Of a stretch of DNA of 64,000 nucleotides, positions 1 to 8,463 are shown one piece after another (the first letter of the stretch is position 1; every line of letters begins with the position of its first letter). The translations under genes and the position numbers were made by a program. The notes below the pieces were generated by a model. That model was not told where the DNA came from. It saw only the letters and a list, made by a program, of their open reading frames with translations, and did not search any database. The DNA is from Mycobacterium kubicae (GTDB lineage Bacteria > Actinomycetota > Actinomycetes > Mycobacteriales > Mycobacteriaceae): contig NZ_CP065047.1 in assembly GCF_015689175.1 (NCBI RefSeq), positions 3,348,001 to 3,412,000 on the forward strand. Direction: 5' to 3'.

Positions 1-1
1 C

Positions 2-286
2 GGCGGCACGTTCACCATCACCAACATCGGCAGCCAGGGCGCGTTGTTCGACACCCCGATTTTGGTGCCGCCGCAGGCCGCGATGTTGGGCACCGGGGCT
101 ATCGTGCGCCGGCCTCGGGTGATCGTCGATGAATTCGGCAACGAGTCGATCGGCGTGCGCTCAGTTTGCTACCTGCCTTTGACTTACGACCACCGCCTGA
201 TCGACGGCGCCGATGCCGGACGTTTCCTCACCACCATCAAGCATCGCCTTGAAGAGGGATCTTTCGAGGCCGATCTAGGGCTTTAG
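2..286 (+). CDS. dlaT: Dihydrolipoamide acyltransferase, C-terminal end (partial)
   Basis: Only the last 94 codons are present; the gene begins before the window. The frame carries the catalytic-domain signature [13 protein letters not shown] near its end, with the His and Asp used by E2 acyltransferases for acyl transfer from lipoamide to CoA. In mycobacteria this protein (also called SucB) is E2 of pyruvate dehydrogenase and part of peroxynitrite reductase. It precedes lipB and lipA, which make its lipoyl cofactor. aceE, its E1 partner, lies at the other end of this window. Assignment is by motif plus synteny. Confidence 0.93.
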   Translation, partial: GGTFTITNIGSQGALFDTPILVPPQAAMLGTGAIVRRPRVIVDEFGNESIGVRSVCYLPLTYDHRLIDGADAGRFLTTIKHRLEEGSFEADLGL

Positions 287-302
287 GAGAGGCTTCCCCA
301 TT

Positions 303-1214
303 GTGGACAACGCCGTTATCGCGATAGCGGGTTCGTCTGGCTTGATCGGCTCGGCTCTGACCGCAGCGTTGCGCGCCGCCGACCACACCGTGCTGCGCAT
401 CGTGCGCCGGACCCCAGCCAATTCCGAAGAGCTGCACTGGAATCCAGAAAGCGGCGAATTCGATCCGGACGCGCTGCTGGATGTCGACGTGGTGGTCAAC
501 CTGTGCGGCGTCAACATCGGCAAGCGCCGGTGGTCCGGGGCGTTCAAGCAGAGCTTGCGCGACAGCCGCATCGCCCCGACCGAGGTGCTGGCGGCGGCCG
601 TCGCCGACGCCGGTGTCAGCACCCTGATCAACGCCAGCGCGGTCGGCTACTACGGCGATACCAAGAACCGCGTCGTCGACGAAAACGATTCTGCCGGAAA
701 GGGTTTCCTGGCCCAGTTGTGCGTCGACTGGGAAGCCGCCACACTGCCGGCCCAATACAGCGGCACGCGGGTGGTGTTGGCTCGCACCGGAATTGTGCTG
801 GCACCATCGGGCGGTGCGCTGCGCATGATGCGACCGGTGTTTTCGGTGGGCCTGGGCGCTCGGCTGGGCAGCGGCCGTCAGTACATGTCGTGGATCAGCC
901 TCGAAGACGAGGTACGGGCGCTGCTGTTCGCGATCTCGAATCCCTCGTTGTCCGGTCCGGTGAACCTGACCGGTCCCGCGCCCGTCACCAATGCCGAGTT
1001 CACCACCGCGTTCGGCCGCGCGGTCAACCGTCCGACGCCGCTGGCGGTGCCTGGATTTGCGGTGCGGGCGGCGCTGGGTGAATTCGCCGACGAGGGCTTG
1101 CTCACCGGTCAGCGCGCCATTCCGTCGGCCTTGGAGCGCGCCGGTTTCCAGTTCCACCACAACACAATTGGCGAGGCGCTGGAATACGCGACGCTGCGGC
1201 TGCACGAGCCGTAG
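303..1214 (+). CDS. TIGR01777 / SDR39U1-type NAD(P)-binding epimerase
   Basis: A 303-residue protein beginning with GTG. The N-terminus has a Rossmann nucleotide-binding glycine motif GSSGLIG at residues 10-16. A Tyr-containing SDR-like segment ([10 protein letters not shown]) follows around residue 110, and a C-terminal DUF1731-type region ends the protein. This is the domain order of the TIGR01777 family of extended short-chain dehydrogenases, whose substrate is unknown. It starts 16 bp after dlaT and precedes lipB, the Rv2216 position in M. tuberculosis, so it probably shares the dlaT transcript. No function beyond NAD(P)-dependent sugar or lipid epimerase/reductase chemistry can be read from the sequence. 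Confidence 0.88.
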   Translation: MDNAVIAIAGSSGLIGSALTAALRAADHTVLRIVRRTPANSEELHWNPESGEFDPDALLDVDVVVNLCGVNIGKRRWSGAFKQSLRDSRIAPTEVLAAAVADAGVSTLINASAVGYYGDTKNRVVDENDSAGKGFLAQLCVDWEAATLPAQYSGTRVVLARTGIVLAPSGGALRMMRPVFSVGLGARLGSGRQYMSWISLEDEVRALLFAISNPSLSGPVNLTGPAPVTNAEFTTAFGRAVNRPTPLAVPGFAVRAALGEFADEGLLTGQRAIPSALERAGFQFHHNTIGEALEYATLRLHEP

Positions 1215-1249
1215 GAATTGGGCACCCGAGTCCAGGTAGCCTCGCCTGT

Positions 1250-1951
1250 GTGACCGAGTCCATCCGATCCAGCGCGGACGCGATCGATGTGCGCCAGCTG
1301 GGATCGATCGACTACCTGGAGGCCTGGCAGCTGCAACGGGAGCTGGCCGACGCCCGGGTCGTTGGTGGCCCCGATACGTTGCTGCTGTTGGAACATCCCG
1401 CGGTCTACACCGCGGGCCGGCGCACCCAGCCGCACGAACGGCCCGTTGATGGGACTCCGGTCGTCGACACCGATCGCGGCGGCAAGATCACCTGGCATGG
1501 CCCCGGACAGTTGGTCGGATACCCGATCATCGGTCTGGCCGAGCCCCTGGACGTGGTCAACTACGTGCGTCGTCTCGAGGAGGCGTTGATCAAGGTCTGC
1601 GCCCAACTGGGCCTGGACGCCGGCCGGGTGGACGGCCGATCCGGGGTGTGGTTGCCGGCCAGCGATCGACGGCCGGCTCGCAAGATCGCCGCCATCGGGG
1701 TCCGGGTGTCACGTGCCACCACACTGCATGGCTTCGCAATCAACTGCGACTGCGACCTCGGTGCGTTCACCACCATCGTGCCGTGCGGCATCAGCGACGC
1801 CGGAGTTACGTCGCTGTCGACCGAACTGGGCCGCAGGGTCACCGTTGCGGACGTCCGCACCCGAGTCGCCGACGCCGTGTGCGACGCCTTGGACGGTGCA
1901 CTGCCGGTGCAAGAGCACATCCCGGGCGTCCGCGTAGCATCGACGTTGTGA
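1250..1951 (+). CDS. lipB: Octanoyl-[ACP]:protein N-octanoyltransferase LipB
   Basis: A 233-residue protein with the LipB motif [12 protein letters not shown] at residues 76-87, a conserved Lys145 in ARKIAAIG and the acyl-carrying Cys179 in the CGISDAG motif. It moves octanoate from acyl carrier protein to the lipoyl domains of E2 and H proteins in the cytosol. Translation starts at GTG 1250. The stop codon overlaps the lipA start (GTGA, 1948-1951), so the two are translationally coupled. Position beside dlaT fits its role. Confidence 0.96.
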   Translation: MTESIRSSADAIDVRQLGSIDYLEAWQLQRELADARVVGGPDTLLLLEHPAVYTAGRRTQPHERPVDGTPVVDTDRGGKITWHGPGQLVGYPIIGLAEPLDVVNYVRRLEEALIKVCAQLGLDAGRVDGRSGVWLPASDRRPARKIAAIGVRVSRATTLHGFAINCDCDLGAFTTIVPCGISDAGVTSLSTELGRRVTVADVRTRVADAVCDALDGALPVQEHIPGVRVASTL

Positions 1952-2886
1952 CTGTCGCACCGGAAGGCCGCAAACTCCTGCGCCTCGAGGTACGCAATGC
2001 CCAGACCCCGATCGAGCGCAAGCCGCCGTGGATCAAGACGCGGGTGCGGATGGGCCCGGAGTACACCGAGCTGAAAAGCCTTGTCCGCCGCGAGGGCCTG
2101 CACACCGTGTGCGAAGAGGCCGGGTGCCCGAACATCTTCGAATGCTGGGAGGACCGGGAAGCCACCTTCCTGATCGGCGGCGACCAATGCACCCGCCGCT
2201 GCGACTTCTGCCAGATCGACACCGGCAAGCCCGCCGCGCTGGACCGCGACGAACCCCGCCGGGTAGCCGAGAGTGTGCAGGCGATGGGCCTGCGCTACGC
2301 CACAGTCACCGGTGTGGCCCGCGACGACCTGCCCGACGGCGGCGCCTGGCTCTACGCGCAGACGGTGCGCGCCATCAGAGAACTCAACCCGCAGACCGGC
2401 GTCGAACTGCTCATCCCCGACTTCAACGGCCAACCGGACCGGCTTGCCGAGGTGTTCGAGTCGCGCCCAGAAGTGTTGGCGCACAACGTCGAAACCGTGC
2501 CGCGCATCTTCCGGCGAATCCGCCCCGCCTTCACCTACCAACGCAGCCTGGACGTGATCACCGCCGCGCGCGACGTCGGGCTGGTCACCAAAAGCAACCT
2601 GATCCTCGGTATGGGGGAAACACCCGACGAGGTGCGTACCGCGCTGGCCGATCTGCATGACGCCGGCTGCGACATCGTCACCATCACCCAATATCTGCGC
2701 CCGTCGACGCGCCACCATCCGGTTGATCGCTGGGTGCGGCCGGAGGAATTCGTCGAACACGCCCAGCATGCCGAGCAAATCGGCTTCGCCGGCGTGCTGG
2801 CCGGACCGCTGGTGCGCTCGTCGTACCGGGCGGGTCGCCTCTACGAACAGGCCGCTGTTCGCCACCGTCACTCAGCCACGCGCTGA
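1948..2886 (+). CDS. lipA: Lipoyl synthase LipA
   Basis: A 312-residue radical SAM enzyme. The auxiliary iron-sulfur cluster ligands are Cys55, Cys60 and Cys66 ([12 protein letters not shown]), and the SAM cluster motif CTRRCDFC supplies Cys81, Cys85 and Cys88. It inserts two sulfur atoms into octanoyl-E2 to make lipoyl-E2, acting after LipB. The GTG start at 1948 is chosen because it overlaps the lipB stop and the sequence then matches the usual LipA N-terminus. A longer in-frame extension into lipB is rejected. Confidence 0.96.
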   Translation: MTVAPEGRKLLRLEVRNAQTPIERKPPWIKTRVRMGPEYTELKSLVRREGLHTVCEEAGCPNIFECWEDREATFLIGGDQCTRRCDFCQIDTGKPAALDRDEPRRVAESVQAMGLRYATVTGVARDDLPDGGAWLYAQTVRAIRELNPQTGVELLIPDFNGQPDRLAEVFESRPEVLAHNVETVPRIFRRIRPAFTYQRSLDVITAARDVGLVTKSNLILGMGETPDEVRTALADLHDAGCDIVTITQYLRPSTRHHPVDRWVRPEEFVEHAQHAEQIGFAGVLAGPLVRSSYRAGRLYEQAAVRHRHSATR

Positions 2887-2907
2887 ACGTCACTATCCTT
2901 GGTGACT

Positions 2908-3660
2908 ATGGCCAAATCCCGTAACGCCGCCGAGTCCAAGGCAGCCAAAGAGGAAGCGAAGGCTGCCCGCAAGGCTGCCGCTCGGGAGCGCCGCAGCCAG
3001 CTGTGGCAGGCGTTCAACATGCAGCGCAAGGAAGACAAGCGCCTGGTGCCGTACATGATCGGCGCCTTCCTGCTCATCGTGGCCCTCGCGGTGGCCGTTG
3101 GAGTGTGGGCCGGCGGGTTCACCATGATCCTGCTGATCGTCTTCGGCGTGATGCTGGGTGCCCTGGTGGCGTTCATCATCTTCGGTCGACGGGCTCAGCG
3201 CAGCGTCTATCGCAAAGCCGAAGGCCAAACCGGCGCCGCGGCCTGGGCGCTGGAAAACATGCGCGGCAAGTGGCGGGTTACCCCGGGAGTGGCCGCCACA
3301 GGTCACTTCGACGCCGTGCACCGCGTAATCGGCCGGCCCGGCGTCATCTTCGTCGCCGAGGGATCGGCGAACCGCGTCAAACCGCTGTTGGCGCAGGAGA
3401 AGAAGCGCACCGCGCGACTGATCGGCGACGTACCCATCTACGACATCGTGGTGGGCAACGGCGACGGCGAGATTCCGTTGGCCAAACTGGAACGCCACCT
3501 CACCCGGCTGCCGAGCAACATCTCGGTCAAGCAAATCGACACCCTGGAGTCGCGGCTGGCCGCGCTGGGCACCCGCGCCGGTGCCAGCATGCTGCCCAAG
3601 GGGCCGATGCCCGCGAACGCCAAGATGCGCGGGGTGCAGCGGACCGTGCGCCGCAAGTAA
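2908..3660 (+). CDS. DUF4191 integral membrane protein (Rv2219 type)
   Basis: A 250-residue protein. A lysine/alanine-rich charged N-terminus (about residues 1-45) is followed by two adjacent hydrophobic segments (around residues 48-95) and a long soluble C-terminal part rich in basic residues. This is the DUF4191 architecture found next to lipA in mycobacteria. Function is unknown. ATG at 2908 is preferred to a nearby upstream TTG because the MAKSRN start matches the family. It follows lipA by 21 bp, so it is probably co-transcribed. Confidence 0.85.
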   Translation: MAKSRNAAESKAAKEEAKAARKAAARERRSQLWQAFNMQRKEDKRLVPYMIGAFLLIVALAVAVGVWAGGFTMILLIVFGVMLGALVAFIIFGRRAQRSVYRKAEGQTGAAAWALENMRGKWRVTPGVAATGHFDAVHRVIGRPGVIFVAEGSANRVKPLLAQEKKRTARLIGDVPIYDIVVGNGDGEIPLAKLERHLTRLPSNISVKQIDTLESRLAALGTRAGASMLPKGPMPANAKMRGVQRTVRRK

Positions 3661-3695
3661 CTTCGCAATCGGCGCAGCGGGTCGGCGTGGCTCTT

Positions 3696-4118
3696 CTAGC
3701 GCCGGACCACTGCGGTGGCGGTCAACCGGTCCTGCAGTCCGCGTCCGTCGGAATCAGTGAACAGCGGCGGCACCACCAGGCCGATCAGTAGCCCCCGCAC
3801 TGTCAACCGGCCAATCCCGATGGGGGCATCCGCGCCGATCGAGGCCACCTGCAAACCCAACAGCAACTGGCCCGGGGTGAACCCGAACAGCCGCACCGAC
3901 ACCACACCCAAGACCAGCCAGACAGCGAGCACAGCCGTCGACAACATCGGCATGGAGATCAAGTTGAAGCGCAGCGCCAGTAACGCCAGCCCGTAACTGA
4001 TCAGCCAGTCGATCAGCAGCGCACCGAACCGCCGGCCCATTCCGGCCAGCGAGCCCGGGCCGCTTTGCGGCAGGCCCAGCGCTTCGCCCGGGTAAGCCGA
4101 AGGCGACTCCGACATCAT
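3696..4118 (-). CDS. RDD family membrane protein (Rv2219A type)
   Basis: A 140-residue protein with three hydrophobic segments and the RDD-family beginning RRFGALLIDWLISYG, which has an Arg near the first helix and an Asp inside it. A glycine-rich GFTPGQLLLGL segment follows, also typical of RDD proteins. It is convergent with the DUF4191 gene and divergent from glnA1. RDD proteins are predicted small transporters or membrane scaffolds; the substrate is not known. Confidence 0.85.
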   Translation of the reverse strand: MMSESPSAYPGEALGLPQSGPGSLAGMGRRFGALLIDWLISYGLALLALRFNLISMPMLSTAVLAVWLVLGVVSVRLFGFTPGQLLLGLQVASIGADAPIGIGRLTVRGLLIGLVVPPLFTDSDGRGLQDRLTATAVVRR

Positions 4119-4260
4119 TTACCTGGCCCGATTCCCCGAGCCCTCGGCCGCCGAGACAACCCGCGCGGAACTGCCATCCGACCAGTTACGATCTTGCGGA
4201 TCATGGCTTCACAATAGGGCCCGGGCGAAACCCTGGATCTGTTGCCGCCGCCGTGGTCAC

Positions 4261-4298
4261 GTAACGTCTGCGCAACACGGGGTTGACCAACAGGCAAC
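4261..4298 (+). promoter_or_regulatory. Four-half-site GlnR operator in front of glnA1
   Basis: Four half-sites follow each other with exact 6-bp gaps: GTAAC (4261-4265), GCAAC (4272-4276), TTGAC (4283-4287) and GCAAC (4294-4298). The 11-bp period and the order match the GlnR consensus gTnAC-n6-GaAAC repeated twice, as described for actinobacteria. It ends 48 bp before the GTG start of glnA1. GlnR binding here is inferred from pattern only. Confidence 0.7.
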
Positions 4299-4346
4299 AA
4301 CGGCTCCCTAGCGTCGGCCGCGGATCACCAAGTAAAGGAGCACTCT

Positions 4347-5780
4347 GTGACAACGACGCCCGACGACGTCTTCAAACTCGCCAGGGACGAAAACGTCGAG
4401 TTTGTCGACGTCCGGTTCTGTGACCTGCCCGGCATCATGCAGCACTTCACAATTCCGATTTCATTCTTCGACGAGAGCGTGTTCGAGGACGGCCTGGCCT
4501 TCGATGGCTCGTCGATTCGCGGGTTCCAGTCGATCCACGAGTCCGACATGCTCCTGCTGCCGGACGCCGACACCGCGAAGATCGACCAGTTCCGCGAAGC
4601 CAAGACGCTGAACATGAACTTCTTCGTGCACGACCCGTTCACCCTCGAGCCCTACTCGCGCGACCCGCGCAACGTGGCGCGCAAGGCGGAGAACTACCTG
4701 ATCAGCACCGGTATCGCCGACACTGCCTACTTCGGCGCCGAGGCCGAGTTCTACATCTTCGACTCCGTCAGCTTCGACTCGCGCACCAACGGCGCGTTCT
4801 ACGAAGTCGACGCCATCTCGGGTTGGTGGAACACCGGAGCCCCCAACGAAGCCGACGGCAGCCCCAACCGTGGTTACAAGGTCCGCCCCAAGGGCGGTTA
4901 CTTCCCGGTGGCACCCGTCGACCACTACGTCGACCTGCGCGACAAGATGCTGACCAACCTGATCAACGCCGGCTTCAGCCTGGAGAAGGGCCACCACGAG
5001 GTGGGCACCGGCGGGCAGGCCGAGATCAACTACAAGTTCAACACGCTGCTGCATGCGGCTGACGACATGCAGCTCTACAAGTACATCGTGAAGAACACCG
5101 CGTGGCAGCACGGCAAGACCGTCACGTTCATGCCCAAGCCGCTGTTCGGGGACAACGGCTCGGGTATGCACACCCACCAGTCGCTGTGGAAAGACGGCAA
5201 CCCGTTGATGTACGACGAGACCGGGTACGCCGGCCTGTCGGACACCGCGCGCCACTACATCGGCGGTCTGCTGCACCACGCGCCGTCGCTGCTGGCCTTC
5301 ACCAACCCGACGGTGAACTCCTACAAGCGGCTGGTGCCCGGCTACGAGGCCCCGATCAACCTGGTCTACAGCCAGCGCAACCGCTCGGCGTGTGTGCGGA
5401 TCCCGATCACCGGCAGCAACCCGAAGGCCAAGCGGCTCGAGTTCCGTTGCCCCGACTCCTCAGGTAACCCGTACCTGGCGTTCTCGGCCATGTTGATGGC
5501 TGGGCTGGACGGCATCCGGAACAAGATCGAGCCGCAGGCTCCGGTCGACAAAGACCTCTACGAGCTGCCGCCGGAGGAGGCCGCGAACATCCCGCAGGCG
5601 CCTGTGCAACTGTCCGCGGTGATCGACCGGCTCGAAGCCGACCACGAATACCTCACGGAGGGCGGCGTTTTCACGCCCGACCTGATCGAGACGTGGATCA
5701 GCTTCAAGCGGGAGAACGAGATCCTTCCGGTTCAGGTGCGTCCGCACCCCTACGAGTTCGCCCTGTACTACGACGTTTAA
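4347..5780 (+). CDS. glnA1: Glutamine synthetase type I (GlnA1)
   Basis: A 477-residue class I-beta glutamine synthetase, the normal length. Visible family signatures are FDGSSIRGF near residue 55, the ATP-binding [12 protein letters not shown] region, the NRSACVRIP segment and the adenylylation-site context [11 protein letters not shown], whose Tyr is modified by GlnE (11.2 kb). It makes glutamine from glutamate, ammonia and ATP; in pathogenic mycobacteria it is abundant and partly exported. GTG start at 4347 with AAGGAG about 7 bp upstream. The last codons are repeated in a 12-bp tandem array and a strong terminator follows. Confidence 0.98.
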   Translation: MTTTPDDVFKLARDENVEFVDVRFCDLPGIMQHFTIPISFFDESVFEDGLAFDGSSIRGFQSIHESDMLLLPDADTAKIDQFREAKTLNMNFFVHDPFTLEPYSRDPRNVARKAENYLISTGIADTAYFGAEAEFYIFDSVSFDSRTNGAFYEVDAISGWWNTGAPNEADGSPNRGYKVRPKGGYFPVAPVDHYVDLRDKMLTNLINAGFSLEKGHHEVGTGGQAEINYKFNTLLHAADDMQLYKYIVKNTAWQHGKTVTFMPKPLFGDNGSGMHTHQSLWKDGNPLMYDETGYAGLSDTARHYIGGLLHHAPSLLAFTNPTVNSYKRLVPGYEAPINLVYSQRNRSACVRIPITGSNPKAKRLEFRCPDSSGNPYLAFSAMLMAGLDGIRNKIEPQAPVDKDLYELPPEEAANIPQAPVQLSAVIDRLEADHEYLTEGGVFTPDLIETWISFKRENEILPVQVRPHPYEFALYYDV

Positions 5781-5807
5781 CAAGACGTTTAACAAGACGT
5801 GTAACAA
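5772..5807 (+). repeat. Three 12-bp tandem repeats over the glnA1 stop codon
   Basis: The unit GACGTTTAACAA occurs at 5772-5783 and 5784-5795, and as GACGTGTAACAA at 5796-5807. The first copy carries the final Asp-Val codons and the TAA stop; each following copy again contains TAA in the same frame. A slippage-type triplication is the simplest explanation. Confidence 0.9.
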
Positions 5808-5817
5808 GCTGTAGCCG

Positions 5818-5870
5818 AACCGCCCGCGCCGTGATCGCACCGCCGATCGCTGCGCGGGCGGTTTCGTCTC
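5818..5870 (+). terminator. Rho-independent-like terminator of glnA1
   Basis: Perfect 12-bp inverted repeat AACCGCCCGCGC (5818-5829) and GCGCGGGCGGTT (5852-5863), followed by the T-rich TTCGTCTCT. It lies 38 bp after the glnA1 stop, with no gene before 6252. Confidence 0.8.
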
Positions 5871-6000
5871 TGTAGACCTTTGCCGTGTTTGCGGTATAGC
5901 CGTGCCATACGCGCAACCAAGCAGGGCCGCATCCGGGGCCGGCGCAGCACCACATGCCGAGGTGTCCCCATTGACTGGTAATGGGTGCTACACCCTCTCC

Positions 6001-6250
6001 CTTCGCGTTTACAGGTATAGTCATACCGTATTTCCATACCGATATGCGCTGGAGCCGCCGCTCGACGGGCCGGCCAATCCGTGCGCTCCCGTCCACAAGA
6101 GGTAACTGCGCGTTAATAGTCGGCGACTATTACAGCGTCCCCTGCGCGTTATAGGGATAGTCATACCGTATCTCGATACCGATAGGCGCCGGAGCCGCTG
6201 CTCGACGGCCGGCCGATCCGTGCGCTCCCGTCCACAGGAGGTAACTGCTC
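6001..6250 (+). repeat. Duplicated control region (about 110 bp twice, 140-bp period)
   Basis: Positions about 6001-6108 and 6141-6247 are imperfect direct repeats offset by 140 bp (139 bp after a 1-bp deletion). Each copy has two ATACCG boxes 13 bp apart (from 6023 and 6163), a GCTCGACGG segment, a GTGCGCTCCCGTCCACA segment and a Shine-Dalgarno-like GAGGTAACTG. Only the second copy, with AGGAGG at 6236-6241, leads into an ATG (6252). The first copy's AGAGG precedes no gene. The rest of the glnA1 to 6252 gap (5871-6000) shows no convincing gene. Confidence 0.8.
6114..6132. promoter_or_regulatory. Perfect 19-bp palindrome, candidate repressor operator
   Basis: TAATAGTCG (6114-6122), a central G, then CGACTATTA (6124-6132). 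The palindrome lies between the two copies of the duplicated control region. Its form suits a dimeric TetR-type regulator; no TetR gene is visible nearby, so the ligand protein is unknown. Confidence 0.5.
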
Positions 6251-6251
6251 C

Positions 6252-7409
6252 ATGACCACAATGCACGCGAGGAGTTTGCCGATCGTCGACGCCGACAATC
6301 TGGTGGCCCGCGCCGCAGACCTGGTTCCCTTGCTCAGCTTCAACGCCGCGCGCGCCGACCGTCAGCGGCATGTACCGGCGGAGAACTTGGATGAGCTTCG
6401 CGAGGCCCGGCTATTGCGGATGATGACCCCGCGCCGATGGGGCGGACACGAGGCGGGATGCGAGACGAAGATCAGGGTGGTCAGTGAGCTGGCCCGCGGC
6501 TGCGCCTCGACAAGCTGGCTGTTGGCTTTCCTCACCCGGGGGGCCTGGTTCGTCGGCATGATGGGCAAACAAGCGCAAAGCGACGTGTGGGCGACCGGTC
6601 CGGACACGACGGTGGCGGCAGCTGTCTCGCCGTCGGGCACGGCAGAGATCGTCGACGGTGGATATCGCGTCAGCGGCCGGTGGCGATATTGCTCCGGTGT
6701 CGAGCACGCTGATTGGGTGCTGCTGGGCGCTCGGTTGGAGGGCCCCGACGGCCAACCGGCGCCCATCGTGACGCTGGTCCCCCGCGACCAGGTCGACATC
6801 GAAGACACCTGGCACGTCACCGGCATGCGCGGAACCGGCTCCAACACCATCGTGGCCACCGGCGTCACCGTGCCATCCCATCGGACAATCCCCCTGGCCG
6901 CAGTCGAAAACGCGCAACGCCCGTTCCGACGCGCGGCGCCCTACCACGTGCCGCTGACGCTGTGCACCTTGCTCGACCTGACCGGGCCGCAACTCGGGTT
7001 AGCACGGGCTGCACTGGAATTGGTGATTGATAACACTGCTAAGCGCGGGGTCAGTGTGCAGCTGGTCGTGGCCCGAGCGGCGTCATCCATCGACACCGCC
7101 CAAGCGCTGGTACTCACCGCGGCCCAGGAGATGGACCGCGCCGGCCGCACCCGGGTGCGGCCCGCCTTGCTCGACTGTGCCCGCATGCACACCAAGCTCA
7201 CCCGCGGGATCGTCGAGGCGCGCGACGCGATCCGCGAGCTGATGTCGGTAGCCGGCAGCTCGGCGTTCGCCGAAGCCAACCCGCTGCAACGCATCTGGCG
7301 CGACAGCGAAATTACCAGCAGCCACGCCGTCAGTAACCCAGGGATCACCGCCGAAGACTACGGCCGGCTGCTCTTGGGTGTCGACGAGCCGATGGTCTCC
7401 GATCGGTAG
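6252..7409 (+). CDS. Acyl-CoA dehydrogenase-like flavin monooxygenase (HsaA-like), copy 1
   Basis: A 385-residue protein of the acyl-CoA dehydrogenase fold, group D/HsaA-like flavin-dependent hydroxylases: helical N-terminal domain (LVPLLSFNAARADRQR), central beta domain (VSGRWRYCSG, TWHVTGMRGTGSNT) and C-terminal helices. Such enzymes use reduced flavin from a partner reductase to hydroxylate aromatic or steroid-like substrates. AGGAGG lies 10 bp before ATG 6252. Compared with the paralogue at 8464, two stretches are shorter: about 12 residues are missing after RGVS and a few near residue 219. Its 3' end overlaps the convergent AraC gene by 52 bp. Substrate unknown. Confidence 0.8.
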   Translation: MTTMHARSLPIVDADNLVARAADLVPLLSFNAARADRQRHVPAENLDELREARLLRMMTPRRWGGHEAGCETKIRVVSELARGCASTSWLLAFLTRGAWFVGMMGKQAQSDVWATGPDTTVAAAVSPSGTAEIVDGGYRVSGRWRYCSGVEHADWVLLGARLEGPDGQPAPIVTLVPRDQVDIEDTWHVTGMRGTGSNTIVATGVTVPSHRTIPLAAVENAQRPFRRAAPYHVPLTLCTLLDLTGPQLGLARAALELVIDNTAKRGVSVQLVVARAASSIDTAQALVLTAAQEMDRAGRTRVRPALLDCARMHTKLTRGIVEARDAIRELMSVAGSSAFAEANPLQRIWRDSEITSSHAVSNPGITAEDYGRLLLGVDEPMVSDR

Positions 7410-8269
7410 CGTCCGGGCGTGGTGCCGGCCACGGCGCGGAAAGCTCGGCGCAACTGGGTTTCCCCGCCGAACCCCGATGCCGCGGCGATGTCGGCAACCG
7501 AACGACCGGGATGAATACGAAGCAGGCGTTGCGCTTCGGCGACCCGGATTTCTCGCAGCTCGTCGGCCAGCGACCGTGGACTGTCACGGAACAGTCGAAA
7601 CAGCGTGCGCCGAGACAGGTGGCAGCTGCGGGCCACCGCGTCCGCGTCCAGGGCGGGGTCGCGGAAGGCTCGACGTAGGTGCAGCAGCACCCGCTCCCGG
7701 TCGAGTTCGTCAGGTGCGGTCTGCGCACCGGCGGCGATGGCCACCGTCGAGCTGATCAGGCCAAGAGCGTGGGTCGCGAAGGCCGAACAGTCCGACCCGG
7801 CGAGTGCCCGGAAGAACGCGCCCACCGCTGCCGCCCGGCCATCCTCTCCGCCCAGGGGCAAGCCACTGGCTCGCTTGAGGGCTCGCTGCGGCACCGCATC
7901 GCGCCGGACCTGCACGATCACCTGTTCAAACGAGCCGTCGAAGGAGAAGTCAAACGGGCGGGTGCTGTCGCAGAACACGATGGCGCCGGGCGTCAGCTGC
8001 GCCGACCGGCCGTCTTGTTCCACCCGGCACTGACCGGCGACGTGGATCGTCGCCATGGCGTACCCGCCGACGGCGTCATCGATCAGCGCCGAGGTGCGGC
8101 GCACCCGCTGCGCTGTCGAGCGGACAGTCGTGATCTGCAGCTCGCCACACCCTGCCCCGTCGAGTTCCGCCCAGAACGGGGCGTCTCCCAACGGAGCGGC
8201 GACGAGCGGAACCAACGTACGGCTGATCACTTCCCGATAGCTGGTGAAGGTCAACGGCTTGGCCTGCAT
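7358..8269 (-). CDS. AraC-family transcriptional regulator
   Basis: About 303 residues: an N-terminal AraC-binding-like domain followed by a C-terminal double helix-turn-helix (LSRRTLFRLFRDSP and SVADIAAASGFGGETQLRRAFRAVAGTTPGRYR in shortened form), the AraC/XylS signature. It lies between the two paralogous flavoproteins and is divergent from the second one, so it most likely controls one or both. I start it at ATG 8269 because a 21-bp-period direct repeat lies just upstream; an in-frame GTG at 8359 would add 30 residues. Effector unknown. Confidence 0.82.
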   Translation of the reverse strand: MQAKPLTFTSYREVISRTLVPLVAAPLGDAPFWAELDGAGCGELQITTVRSTAQRVRRTSALIDDAVGGYAMATIHVAGQCRVEQDGRSAQLTPGAIVFCDSTRPFDFSFDGSFEQVIVQVRRDAVPQRALKRASGLPLGGEDGRAAAVGAFFRALAGSDCSAFATHALGLISSTVAIAAGAQTAPDELDRERVLLHLRRAFRDPALDADAVARSCHLSRRTLFRLFRDSPRSLADELREIRVAEAQRLLRIHPGRSVADIAAASGFGGETQLRRAFRAVAGTTPGRYRSETIGSSTPKSSRP

Positions 8270-8331
8270 GTGCGCTTCAACGCTGGTCGCAACAGGAGCG
8301 ATTCCCGCCTGGGGCTTACACAGGCGGGTAG

Positions 8332-8359
8332 TTGGCACAAATTGACCGATTGTCGGCAC
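8332..8359. promoter_or_regulatory. 21-bp-period direct repeat, candidate AraC-type operator
   Basis: TTGGCAC (8332-8338) and TCGGCAC (8353-8359) are direct repeats exactly 21 bp apart, the two-helical-turn spacing common for AraC-family dimers. They lie between the AraC gene and the second flavoprotein. Inference from spacing only. Confidence 0.4.
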
Positions 8360-8463
8360 TCAGTGCATCACAGCGGTCCTCGCCGCGGGCCACGCTGGGA
8401 TGAGGAAATGCGGCACGAGACGTGCTGCTCCGACATTTCGAACCGGCAAGAGGTAGGTGCTCG

